A DNA stretch of 64,000 bases from Trebonia sp963771985 (GTDB lineage Bacteria; Actinomycetota; Actinomycetes; Streptosporangiales; Streptosporangiaceae): positions 124,001 through 188,000 of the forward strand of contig CAVYVO010000010.1 in NCBI GenBank assembly GCA_963771985.1, read 5' to 3'. The notes beneath the pieces were generated by a model that did not search any database, was not told the origin of the DNA, and saw only the letters and a list, made by a program, of their open reading frames with translations. This document shows, one piece after another, positions 34,440 through 42,524 of this stretch; positions within the stretch are counted from its first letter, which is position 1, and every line of letters begins with the position of its first letter. Made by a program: the position numbers and the translations under genes.

Positions 34440-35393
34440 ATGGGGCGCACGCCGTTGTGCGAGTTGCTCGGGATTGAACAGCCGATCGTCCAGGCCCCCA
34501 TGGCCGCGATTCCCGGACTGGCCGCGGCGGTCTCGGAGGCCGGCGCGCTCGGCATGGTGACGCTGACCTGGTCCGCTGACACAGGAGCCGTCGTCCGGGA
34601 GACGGCGGCGCTCACCGCGCGGCCGTTTGGCGGCAACTTCATTCTCACCTCCGATCATCACCGCCCCCTTGACCAGGCCCTGGAGGCCGGGTTGCGGATC
34701 GTCTCGTTCATGTGGGGGGATCCTGGCGGCTACATCAAGCCGGTGCACGACGCCGGGGGAATCGTCATGCACACGGTCGGCAGCGCCGAAGAGGCACGGC
34801 GGGCGGTCGCGTCCGGCGCGGACGTGATCGTCGCGCAAGGCTGGGAGGCCGGCGGGCACGTGTGGGGTACCGTCGCGACACTGCCGCTGGTGCCCGCCGT
34901 GGTGGACGCGGTGGCGCCGGTGCCGGTGATCGCGGCCGGCGGGATCGGTGACGCCCGCGGGGTCGCGGCGGTGCTCGCCTTGGGTGCCCAGGCCGCGTGG
35001 CTGGGCACGCGGTTCCTGCTGGCCCAGGAGATGCCGATCCACGAGGACTACCGGCGCCGGCTGATAGCCGCGGCTGAGACCGACCCGCAGTGGTACCCCA
35101 ACCTGTACGACGTCGGGTGGCCCGATGCTCCCCACCGCGTGCTCCGCAACTCAACGGCCAACGCGTGGGAAGCCGCGGGCCGCCCCCCAGACGGGCAGCG
35201 GCCAGGAGAAGGCGACGTGATCGCGCACTTCGCCTCCGGCGAGGCGATCGTCCGGTACGAGCCGGCGCCGCCGATGGCCGGAACGACCGGGGAGATCGAA
35301 GCCCTCTCGATGTGGGCCGGACAGGGCGTCGCGCTCGCCAGACAGCCGCAGTCAGCGGCGGATATCGTAACCGAACTCACCTCCGGCTTGTAA
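34440..35393 (+). CDS. Nitronate monooxygenase (2-nitropropane dioxygenase family)
   Basis: A 317-residue FMN-dependent TIM-barrel enzyme that oxidises alkyl nitronates. Conserved segments: LLGIEQPIVQAPMAAIPGLA, AGALGMVTL, VIVAQGWEAGGHVWG (the catalytic His lies in the GGH segment), PVIAAGGIGDARGVAAVLAL and GAQAAWLGTRFLLAQE, which bind FMN phosphate. It lies directly after the peroxiredoxin gene on the same strand, so oxidative or nitro-compound detoxification is a reasonable shared role. Confidence 0.92.
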   Translation: MGRTPLCELLGIEQPIVQAPMAAIPGLAAAVSEAGALGMVTLTWSADTGAVVRETAALTARPFGGNFILTSDHHRPLDQALEAGLRIVSFMWGDPGGYIKPVHDAGGIVMHTVGSAEEARRAVASGADVIVAQGWEAGGHVWGTVATLPLVPAVVDAVAPVPVIAAGGIGDARGVAAVLALGAQAAWLGTRFLLAQEMPIHEDYRRRLIAAAETDPQWYPNLYDVGWPDAPHRVLRNSTANAWEAAGRPPDGQRPGEGDVIAHFASGEAIVRYEPAPPMAGTTGEIEALSMWAGQGVALARQPQSAADIVTELTSGL

Positions 35394-35415
35394 ACCCGAG
35401 TCGGCTTATCGGTGC

Positions 35416-36609
35416 CTAGCGCGCTTCGGCGGGTTCGCGGCGGAGCGCCTGGCGCAGCGGTATCCGGCCGCCGGTGCGCAGAATGGAGCGGCTGTAGACC
35501 TGCGCGGCCAGCCGTGCCATCCAGACGGTGCCCGCGGCGCACAGGAGCCCGGAGACCACGACCTCCCATACCGGCACGTCGCCGGCCGCGTACAGCACCG
35601 GCATGGCGATCGGCGACGTGGGCGGCAGCCAGCCGAGCACGTGGTAGAAGGCGTTCGCCTTGTTGGCGTAGATGACCGTGTACGACAGCGCGTAGGCGAG
35701 GATCAGCGGGATCTGCACCGGGAAGACCACGGAGTTCACGTCGGACTGGCGGCTGACCAGCGACCCGGCCGCGGCGTAGGCGGTGCAGTAGAAGGCGTAG
35801 CCGAGCACGAAGAAGATCCCGCCGGTTATCACGATCCCGGTCGGGGCGCCGTGGACGAGGCTGGAGCCGGACGCGTAGCCGGCGATGAAGAAGACAGCCA
35901 CCATGCCCACCGCCTGGGACAGCGCGAGCACTCCGATGCCGACGACCTTCCCGATCAGGAGCTGGATCGGCCGGATGGAGGAAAGCAGCACCTCCGCTAC
36001 CCGGCTCCCCTTCTCCTCGCCGACCCCCATCGCGATCTGCGACCCGTAGACGCTGATCAGCACCCACAGCAAGATAACGGTGAACAGGCCGGTCAGCCTG
36101 CTGGCCAGCGACCCGGGCGGCGGCTCGAGGCCGCGCACCGGCAGGGCGATGCCGTGCGCGGCGGCCGCGGCCGCGCCGGGAACCTGCTCGAACAGCCGGG
36201 CCAGGCCCGCGACCTCCGCGAGCGTGCTGGCGAAGGACCCGCTGGACTCGCCGCTGATCGGGACCTGCTTGACGAGCACCTCCGTGCCGTTCACCAGCGC
36301 GACGTCCAGGTCGCCGGCGCGCAAGGCGGTCTCCGCCGCCGAAGCGCTCGGCTCCGGCACCACCGTCACTGCCACCCCGGCGATACGCCCGGCCTCGTTG
36401 GCCACGCCGGTCAGCGTCGCGGTGCTGCCGCCGACGATGCCCACCCGCTGGGGCGCTGACTTACCCGACAACACGGCGGGCAGCGCGACGCCAAGCGCCA
36501 CCGCGATCAGCACCACGGCGGTGCTGATCGCGAACACGCGCGACCGTCCGCGCTGGATGATCTCCCGGCGCGCGACCAGCCATGTCATCCGGAGCGATCG
36601 CTTGTTCAC
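35416..36609 (-). CDS. ABC-2 family (NatB-like) permease
   Basis: A 397-residue membrane protein: an N-terminal helix (VFAISTAVVLIAVALGVALP), a large extracytoplasmic loop of about 150 residues, then five C-terminal helices including FTVILLWVLISVYGSQIAMG, VGIGVLALSQAVGMVAVFFI and IVITGGIFFVLGYAFYC. The EEKGSRVAEVLLSSIRPIQL motif is characteristic of NatB/ABC-2 exporters. The start overlaps the ATPase stop (ATGA). Confidence 0.92.
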   Translation of the reverse strand: MNKRSLRMTWLVARREIIQRGRSRVFAISTAVVLIAVALGVALPAVLSGKSAPQRVGIVGGSTATLTGVANEAGRIAGVAVTVVPEPSASAAETALRAGDLDVALVNGTEVLVKQVPISGESSGSFASTLAEVAGLARLFEQVPGAAAAAAHGIALPVRGLEPPPGSLASRLTGLFTVILLWVLISVYGSQIAMGVGEEKGSRVAEVLLSSIRPIQLLIGKVVGIGVLALSQAVGMVAVFFIAGYASGSSLVHGAPTGIVITGGIFFVLGYAFYCTAYAAAGSLVSRQSDVNSVVFPVQIPLILAYALSYTVIYANKANAFYHVLGWLPPTSPIAMPVLYAAGDVPVWEVVVSGLLCAAGTVWMARLAAQVYSRSILRTGGRIPLRQALRREPAEAR

Positions 36610-37619
36610 CGCCGCACCCCCGTTACCGTGTCGCCGGGGCCGGTCATAAGCTTGGCCGCCGTGGCCCCCGCGGCCGCGGCGGCGTGCTCGGCCTCCGCCT
36701 GCCCGACCGACGCCCCGGTCGCCTGGCGGAACACCTCGGAAAGCCGCCGGGCCTCGAAGCTGAAGTGCTCGACCGGGCCGGCCGCCCTGGCGAGATCCAG
36801 TACCCGCTGGGAGTCAGCCCCTTTCGTTAGGGATATCAATACTGTTCCGTCCGGCCACACAGTTTCGATCTCCCCAAGAGAGGCGCTCACAGCTCGTGCC
36901 CATGCCCCGTCGGCGTCACCGGCCACCCGGACGGCCAGCCGCGGCCGCTCGCCGCGTTCCAGGTCGTTGACCGGCCCGGACACGACGAGCCGGCCATGGT
37001 GGATGATGGCCACCGCCTCGCACAGGTCCTCCACGAGGTCAAGCTGGTGGCTGGAGAACAGCACCGTGACGCCGGCCGCGGCCCGCTCGGCGAGGATGCC
37101 GCTCATGTCGTCCACGCCGCCCGGGTCGAGCCCGGAGAACGGCTCGTCGAGTACGAGCAGTTCCGGATCGTGGACCAGGGCGACGGCGAGCTGGGCGCGC
37201 TGCTGGTTCCCGTGCGAGAGCGCGTCGACCCGGGCGTCCTCGCGGTCGCCGAGACCCAGCCGGCCGAGCCAGTGCCGCGCGGCCCGCGTCGCCGCCGCCG
37301 GCGACATGTCGTGCAGCCGCGCGAAGTACTCGACCTGATCGAGGAGCCGCATGCTCGGGTAGAGCCCGCGTTCCTCCGGCATGTAGCCGAACGACCGGCG
37401 GGCCTCCTCGTCGACCGGCTTGCCCCGCCACCTGATCTCGCCCGCGTCCAGGCTGGCCACCCCGAAGATCGCGCGCATCGCCGTGGTCTTGCCCGCGCCG
37501 TTCGGACCCAGGAAGCCGAATACCTGGCCCGCGGGGACGCCGAACGTCAGGCCGTCGAGCGCTATGACGTTACCGTAGCGACGGCGCAGACCGTCGAGCT
37601 CCAGCTCCATCAATGTCAT
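36606..37619 (-). CDS. ABC exporter ATPase (NatA-like)
   Basis: A 337-residue ATPase with a C-terminal extension (DUF4162-like, about residues 225-310) typical of NatA proteins. Walker A is GPNGAGKTT, the Q-loop lies near YMPEERGLYP, the signature is LSHGNQQRAQ, Walker B is LLVLDEPFSGLD and the H-loop is FSSHQLDLV. Together with the permease it should export a Na+-like ion or small amphiphile. The palindrome at 37626 lies just upstream of the start and probably controls both. Confidence 0.94.
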   Translation of the reverse strand: MTLMELELDGLRRRYGNVIALDGLTFGVPAGQVFGFLGPNGAGKTTAMRAIFGVASLDAGEIRWRGKPVDEEARRSFGYMPEERGLYPSMRLLDQVEYFARLHDMSPAAATRAARHWLGRLGLGDREDARVDALSHGNQQRAQLAVALVHDPELLVLDEPFSGLDPGGVDDMSGILAERAAAGVTVLFSSHQLDLVEDLCEAVAIIHHGRLVVSGPVNDLERGERPRLAVRVAGDADGAWARAVSASLGEIETVWPDGTVLISLTKGADSQRVLDLARAAGPVEHFSFEARRLSEVFRQATGASVGQAEAEHAAAAAGATAAKLMTGPGDTVTGVRR

Positions 37620-37625
37620 ATCTAA

Positions 37626-37635
37626 GTGATATCAC
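37626..37635. promoter_or_regulatory. Operator candidate upstream of the ABC exporter
   Basis: GTGATATCAC, 6 bp before the ATPase start, inside AAGTGATATCACATTT, which matches 14 of 16 bases of the perfect palindrome at 17298. Such a site would sit over the promoter or ribosome site and suggests a common repressor, not encoded in this window. Confidence 0.55.
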
Positions 37636-37702
37636 ATTTACCGCCGCGCGGAACAGGGCCGCACGGAACAGGAGGGGAGGGGCGACCGTGCCCGCGCCGG
37701 TT

Positions 37703-38587
37703 TCAGGGCAGGATGACCGTGCGGTTGCCGTTCAGCAGGACGCGGTGCCCGGCGTGCCAGGCGACCGCGCGGGCGAGGACCTGAGCCTCCACGTCACGGC
37801 CGGCCTCGGCCAGCCGCTGTGGCGAGTAGGAGTGGTCGACGCGCAGCAGGCCCTGCTCGATGATCGGGCCCTCGTCCAGGTCCGGCGTCACGTAGTGGGC
37901 GGTCGCGCCGACCAGCTTCACGCCCTTGGCGTGCGCCTGGTGATACGGCTTGGCACCCTTGAAGCTCGGCAGGAACGAGTGGTGGATGTTGATCATCCGG
38001 CCCTCGACCCGCTTGCACACCTCGGGCGAGAGGATCTGCATGTAGCGGGCGAGCACGATCAGTTCGGTCTTCGTCTCGTCGACGAGCGACAGGAGCGCGG
38101 CCTCGGCGGCCGGCTTGGTCTCCGGCGTGACCGGGATGTAGTGGAACGGCAGCTTGTAGGACTCGGTCAGGTCGCGGAAATCCTCGTGGTTGGACACGAC
38201 GCCGACGATGTCCACGGGCAGCGAGCCGGAGCTCCACCGGAACAGCAGGTCGTTGAGGCAGTGCCCGAGCTTGGAGACCATCAGCAAGGTGCGGGTCCGC
38301 TCGGACGCCTCATGCAGCCGCCACGTCATGTGGAATGACTCGGCTACCCACGAGAAGTCGCGCTCGAGTTCCGCCGTGGGACGGCCGGGCTGCGGCACCG
38401 AGAAGTGCACCCGCATGAAGAACCGTCCGTCGTCGGGCTGGCCGAACTGCTGGCTGTCGACGATGTTCGCCGAATGCTGCACCAGGAAGCTGGACACGGC
38501 GTAGACGATCCCGGGCTTGTCTGGACAGGACAGGGTCAGGATGAACTCCAGACCGCTTCGCTCCTCCTCGTTCATGCCATCCACCAT
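37703..38587 (-). CDS. purU: Formyltetrahydrofolate deformylase
   Basis: A 294-residue enzyme releasing formate and THF from 10-formyl-THF. The N-terminal ACT domain (about 12-85: FILTLSCPDKPGIVYAVSSF, RFFMRVHFSV) precedes the formyltransferase domain (about 100-294). The catalytic Asn-His-Asp triad region is INIHHSFLPSFKGAKPYHQA, with VGATAHYVTPDLDEGPIIEQ following. The true start may be the ATG five codons in (MNEEER). It lies 83 bp downstream of the MttB-like gene on the same strand, which ties it to C1 metabolism: it would drain formyl-THF produced by demethylation. Confidence 0.95.
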   Translation of the reverse strand: MVDGMNEEERSGLEFILTLSCPDKPGIVYAVSSFLVQHSANIVDSQQFGQPDDGRFFMRVHFSVPQPGRPTAELERDFSWVAESFHMTWRLHEASERTRTLLMVSKLGHCLNDLLFRWSSGSLPVDIVGVVSNHEDFRDLTESYKLPFHYIPVTPETKPAAEAALLSLVDETKTELIVLARYMQILSPEVCKRVEGRMINIHHSFLPSFKGAKPYHQAHAKGVKLVGATAHYVTPDLDEGPIIEQGLLRVDHSYSPQRLAEAGRDVEAQVLARAVAWHAGHRVLLNGNRTVILP

Positions 38588-38670
38588 TCGCGATGGCCTT
38601 GGCCTGCGTCAAGCGGCGCCCCGCCGAGGGACAACGGAGGAGCCGAACCGATTGTGGCGGCCCACAACGA

Positions 38671-40137
38671 TCAATCCCCGAGCTCCCGTCGGCGGCGGGT
38701 CACGTAATCCTCGAGCTCGGCTCGAACCGAATCGTCAAGCGGCGGCTGCTCGTAGGCCGCCAGCTGGGCGCGCCAGATCTCGCCCGCCCGGGCGGTGGCG
38801 TCCTTGCCGCCGAGGCGCAGCCAGCGTTCGAAGTTCGCGGTCGACGACAGCAGCGGCCGGTAGAAGCACGTCCGGAAGCGCTCCATGGTGTGCTCCGCGC
38901 CGAGGAAATGCCCGCCGTGCCCCACCTCGAGATGGGCGCCGAACGCCAGCGACTCCTCGGTGATCTCCAGGGGCGTGAACTCCACCCGCAATTCCCGCAG
39001 GAGCTCGATGTCGATGATGAACTTCTCATAGCAGCTGACCAGGCCGCCTTCCAGCCAGCCGGCCGCGTGCATGACGAAGTTGGTGCCGGCCAGGAAGGTC
39101 GGCAGCAGGGTCATCAGCGACTCGTAGGCGGCCTGCGCGTCAGCCGTCTGCGACGAGTTCAGCCCCCCGCCGGTCCGGAACGGCAGCCCGTAGTGCCGGG
39201 CGAGCTGGCCGGTGCACAGCAGCCCGATCGCCGACTCCGGCGTGCCGAACGACGGTGACCCCGACTGCATGTCGATGTTCGACAGGAACGAACCGAAGAT
39301 CACCGGGCACCCGGGCCGGATCAGCTGGGCGAGCGCGATGCCGGCCAGCGCCTCCGCGAGCTGCTGTGCCAGCGCGGCCGGGATCGTCACCGGTGACATG
39401 GCTCCCATCAGCAGGAACGGGGTCAGCACCACCGGCTGGCCCGCGGCGCAGTACTCGAACTGCGCGTTGAGCATCCGGTCGTCCCAGCGCAGCGGCGAGT
39501 TGCAGTTGATCAGCGACACCACGGCGGGTGTCGCCTCGATCGCTGCCCGCCCGGCCGCCGGGCCGTCGCCGCCGCCGAACAGGATCGAGGTCATCGCGAT
39601 CGTGTCCGCCGCGTTGACGCCCGAGACCACGTTCCCCATGTAGATCTTGTCGGTCAGCGTCGCCAGCGCGTAGATCATGTCCAGGTGCCGGGAGTCAAGC
39701 GGCGCGTCGTTCGGCTCGCAGATCACGCCGCCGGCGGAGTCGAGCTGGGGAAACGCCTGCGACAGCCTGCACAGCCGGTGAAAATCCGCCAGCGTGGCGT
39801 CCCGCCGCACGGAACCCTCGCGGACGAACGGCGATCCGTAGACCGCGCCGAACACCATGTGGTCGCCGCCGATGTGCACGGAGTTGGCGGGGTTGCGTGC
39901 CTGGATGTCGAACTCGCGCGGCGCCTTGGCGACCTGCTCGAGCACGAACTCGGGGTCCAGGTACACGACCGCACCGTCAACTCGCTGCCCCGCCTTGGCG
40001 AATAGCGAAACCGCTTCCGGCTTCGCGAACTGCACGCCGATCTCCGAGACGATCCGCCGCCAGCCCTTGTCCAGCACCGTGATCGCGTCCGGCGACAGGA
40101 TCTCGTAGCGCGGCATCGTATTGACAAACACGTCCAT
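38671..40137 (-). CDS. MttB-superfamily methyltransferase, non-pyrrolysine
   Basis: A 488-residue protein of the trimethylamine methyltransferase superfamily, which moves a methyl group from a quaternary or tertiary amine to a corrinoid protein. Family segments: LDKGWRRIVSEIGVQFAKPE, GGDHMVFGAVYGSPFVREGS, LCRLSQAFPQLDSAGGVICE, FGGGDGPAAGRAAIEATPAV, FGSFLSNIDMQSGSPSFGTP and EVGHGGHFLGAEHTMERFRT. No in-frame TAG is present, so pyrrolysine is not used. Such members include glycine-betaine (MtgB-type) and proline-betaine demethylases. It is divergent from the IclR gene and is followed by purU. The start could be the ATG at 40137 or MPRYEIL slightly inside. Confidence 0.9.
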   Translation of the reverse strand: MDVFVNTMPRYEILSPDAITVLDKGWRRIVSEIGVQFAKPEAVSLFAKAGQRVDGAVVYLDPEFVLEQVAKAPREFDIQARNPANSVHIGGDHMVFGAVYGSPFVREGSVRRDATLADFHRLCRLSQAFPQLDSAGGVICEPNDAPLDSRHLDMIYALATLTDKIYMGNVVSGVNAADTIAMTSILFGGGDGPAAGRAAIEATPAVVSLINCNSPLRWDDRMLNAQFEYCAAGQPVVLTPFLLMGAMSPVTIPAALAQQLAEALAGIALAQLIRPGCPVIFGSFLSNIDMQSGSPSFGTPESAIGLLCTGQLARHYGLPFRTGGGLNSSQTADAQAAYESLMTLLPTFLAGTNFVMHAAGWLEGGLVSCYEKFIIDIELLRELRVEFTPLEITEESLAFGAHLEVGHGGHFLGAEHTMERFRTCFYRPLLSSTANFERWLRLGGKDATARAGEIWRAQLAAYEQPPLDDSVRAELEDYVTRRRRELGD

Positions 40138-40151
40138 ATCGTAGAACTTGG

Positions 40152-40166
40152 TTCCATAAAGTGGAA
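40152..40166. promoter_or_regulatory. IclR-type operator candidate
   Basis: TTCCA-TAAAG-TGGAA, a perfect 5-bp inverted repeat with 5-nt spacer, resembling the TGGAAA/TTTCCA half-sites of IclR-family regulators. It is 15 bp upstream of the MttB-like ATG and about 50 bp from the IclR start, so it could control both transcripts. Confidence 0.6.
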
Positions 40167-40218
40167 TAGATCCGCGACGATACCCGCGGCCCGCGTGCCG
40201 CGAGCGGAGACGGTCGAC

Positions 40219-40992
40219 ATGAGCAACCCCAGCGGCACACAGGCCGTGGACCGGGCGGCCCGGCTGCTTTCCGAGGTCGTGCACTCCTCAGACCCGGTCA
40301 CGTTCACCGAGCTGACCGCGATTACCGGGCTCGCCAAGTCGACGACCTCGCGCCTGCTGCTCGCCCTCGAGCGCAACGGCCTCGTCCGCCGCGACGACCA
40401 CGGCCGGTTCCTGCCCGGCGAAATGTTCGTCAGCTTCGCCTGGCGCGGCGGCGCCGGCACGAGCCTGGTCGCGGTCGCGCAGCCCTTCCTCGACCGCCTG
40501 GGCAAGGCCACCGGCGAGACCATCAACCTGGGCGTGGCCACCGGCGGCAGCGTAGAGCAGATAGCGCAGGTGGACTGCGCCTACCTGATCGGCGGCACCA
40601 ACTGGGTCGGGCTCTCGGTGCCGCTGCACGCCTCGGCGCTCGGCAAGGTGCTGCTCGCCTACGGCGCCGCGCGGCTGCCGCCGGGCACGCTGGAGAAGCG
40701 GACGGAGAAGACGATCACCGGCGAGGCGGCCCTGCGCGCGGAGCTGGCGGCCGTCCGCGCCCGCGGCTACGCGGTCACCGACGAGGAGCTCGAGCCAGGG
40801 CTCATCGCGCTCGCGGCTCCGGTCTTCCGCTACGACGGCACAGTGGTGGCGGCCATCTCCGTCTCGGCTCCGTCGTCCCGGATGACCCGGGAAACGATGG
40901 CGAGCGCCGCCCGGACGTGCGTGGAAGAGGCGGCCGGGCTCTCGTCCGCGCTCGGCTACCGGCCACGTACTGCCAGGAAGGGCTCCTCATGA
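40219..40992 (+). CDS. IclR-family transcriptional regulator
   Basis: 257 residues from the ATG at 40219; a start at 40195 is possible. The winged HTH (about 8-70: QAVDRAARLLSEVVHSSDPV, FTELTAITGLAKSTTSRLLL) is followed by the GAF-like effector domain (GETINLGVATGGSVEQIAQV, HASALGKVLLAYGA, ARGYAVTDEELEPGLIALAA, then VVAAISVSAPSSRM). It heads the plus-strand operon and overlaps the corrinoid protein gene by ATGA. The likely inducer is the substrate of the MttB-like enzyme or its product. Confidence 0.94.
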   Translation: MSNPSGTQAVDRAARLLSEVVHSSDPVTFTELTAITGLAKSTTSRLLLALERNGLVRRDDHGRFLPGEMFVSFAWRGGAGTSLVAVAQPFLDRLGKATGETINLGVATGGSVEQIAQVDCAYLIGGTNWVGLSVPLHASALGKVLLAYGAARLPPGTLEKRTEKTITGEAALRAELAAVRARGYAVTDEELEPGLIALAAPVFRYDGTVVAAISVSAPSSRMTRETMASAARTCVEEAAGLSSALGYRPRTARKGSS

Positions 40993-41654
40993 CCAGAGAT
41001 GAGCTGCTCGGCGACCTCTACGACAAGACACTCGTCGGCAACGGCCCGGCGGTGCTCGACCTCACCACGCAAGGCCTTGCCCAGGGACTCGGCCCGGAGA
41101 CCCTGCTGTACGAGGCGCTCATCCCGGCCCTGGAAGAGGTGGGCGCCCGGTTCGAGCGCGGCGACTTCTTCGTTCCCGAGATGCTGATCGCGGGCAAGGC
41201 GATGGCCGGCGCGCTGAACATCCTGCGCCCGCTCCTCGCCGAAACCGGCGCGGAGACGATCGGCACGATCGTGATGGGCACGGTCAAGGGCGACGTGCAC
41301 GACATCGGCAAGAACCTGGTGAACATCATGTTCGAGGGCGCCGGCTTCCAGGTCATCGACCTCGGCGTACAGGTGGCGCCGGAGAGGTTCGTCGAAGCGA
41401 TCCAGCTGCACAAGCCGGACATCGTCGGCTTCTCCGCCTTCCTCACCACCACGATGCCGATGTTCAAGGCGAACATCAACGCCCTGACCAAGGCAGGCCT
41501 GCGGGACCAGGTCATCGTCATGGTGGGCGGCGCCCCGGTCACCCAGGAGTACGCGGACGTGGTCGGCGCCGACGGCTACGCGGCGGACGCCTCCGCCGCG
41601 GTGGTCAAGGCGAAGGAACTGATCCGCCGCCGCCGCGCGGCCGTCAGCGCCTGA
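40989..41654 (+). CDS. Corrinoid (B12-binding) methyl carrier protein
   Basis: A 221-residue MtbC/MtgC-like protein. The N-terminal helical cap (about 1-90: LYEALIPALEEVGARFERGD, FFVPEMLIAGKAM) precedes the Rossmann B12 domain with GDVHDIGKNL (cobalt-coordinating His104), GFSAFLTTTMPMFK and VMVGGAPVTQEYAD. This is the DxHxxG...Sx...GG signature. It carries the methyl group between the MttB-like enzyme and the pterin methyltransferase encoded next. The ATG overlaps the IclR stop. Confidence 0.95.
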   Translation: MTRDELLGDLYDKTLVGNGPAVLDLTTQGLAQGLGPETLLYEALIPALEEVGARFERGDFFVPEMLIAGKAMAGALNILRPLLAETGAETIGTIVMGTVKGDVHDIGKNLVNIMFEGAGFQVIDLGVQVAPERFVEAIQLHKPDIVGFSAFLTTTMPMFKANINALTKAGLRDQVIVMVGGAPVTQEYADVVGADGYAADASAAVVKAKELIRRRRAAVSA

Positions 41655-41672
41655 CAGGGCCAGGACCGGACC

Positions 41673-42524
41673 ATGCACACGACGCTTTCCAGCCAGCTCA
41701 GGACCGTCACGATCGGCCATGACCAGCCGTTCGCCATCATCGGGGAGCGGATTAACCCGACCGGCCGCAAGGTCTTCCAGCAGCAACTGCGGGTCGGCGA
41801 CCTCTCGCGCATCCCGGTCGACGTCGAGCAGCAGGTCAGCGGCGGCGCGATGCTGCTGGACGTGAACATGGGCGCCCCGCTGGCCGATGAGGCCGCGCTC
41901 ATGGTCGCGGCCATCACGCTCATCCAGCAGCTCACCGACCTGCCGCTGGTCATCGACTCCTCCATCCCTGAGGTGCTGGACGCCGGCCTCAAGACCTACC
42001 GGGGCAAGGCCCTGGTGAACTCGGTGACCGCCGAGGACGAGCGGCTGCACACGATCCTCCCGCTCGTCAAGCAGTACGGCGCCGCCGTCATCGGCCTGCC
42101 GAACGACGAGGAGGAGATCCCGCAAGAGCCCGAACGCCGTCTCGAGCTCACGAGAAAGCTCATCCGCGTAGCCACGGACACTTACCGGATCCCGCTCGAG
42201 GACATCGTGATCGACCCGCTGGCGATGCCGGTCGGCGCCGACACCGGCCACACGCTGCGCACCCTGGAGACGATCGCCCTGATCAGGGAGGAGTTCGGGG
42301 TGAACATGACGCTGGGAGCGTCGAACCTGTCGTTCGGCATGCCGGACCGGGACGCGATCACGGCGGCGTTCCTGCCGCTGGCCGCGGCGAACGGACTGAC
42401 CAGCGCGATCTTGGACGCCCGCTCGCCGCAGGTGGTCACGGCGGCCCGGGCCGCCGACCTGCTGCTCGGCCGCGACGAGTGGGGCGCGGCCTGGATCGCC
42501 GCCTACCGCCGGAAAAAGCAATGA
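41673..42524 (+). CDS. Pterin-binding corrinoid:THF methyltransferase (MtrH/MeTr-like)
   Basis: A 283-residue TIM-barrel of the pterin-binding family. FAIIGERINPTGRKVFQQQL is the hallmark of methyltetrahydrofolate:corrinoid methyltransferases. It is followed by GGAMLLDVNMGAPLADEAAL, LPLVIDSSIPEVLDAGL, KALVNSVTAEDERL, YGAAVIGLPNDEEEIPQEPE, DIVIDPLAMPVGADTGHTLR and LGASNLSFGMPDR. It is expected to move the methyl from the corrinoid to THF. Its stop overlaps the RACo start (ATGA). Confidence 0.93.
   Translation: MHTTLSSQLRTVTIGHDQPFAIIGERINPTGRKVFQQQLRVGDLSRIPVDVEQQVSGGAMLLDVNMGAPLADEAALMVAAITLIQQLTDLPLVIDSSIPEVLDAGLKTYRGKALVNSVTAEDERLHTILPLVKQYGAAVIGLPNDEEEIPQEPERRLELTRKLIRVATDTYRIPLEDIVIDPLAMPVGADTGHTLRTLETIALIREEFGVNMTLGASNLSFGMPDRDAITAAFLPLAAANGLTSAILDARSPQVVTAARAADLLLGRDEWGAAWIAAYRRKKQ

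Noticed and set aside
38671..40137. Pyrrolysine-containing MttB
   Set aside because: No in-frame TAG and no pyl genes; it is a non-Pyl member of the superfamily.
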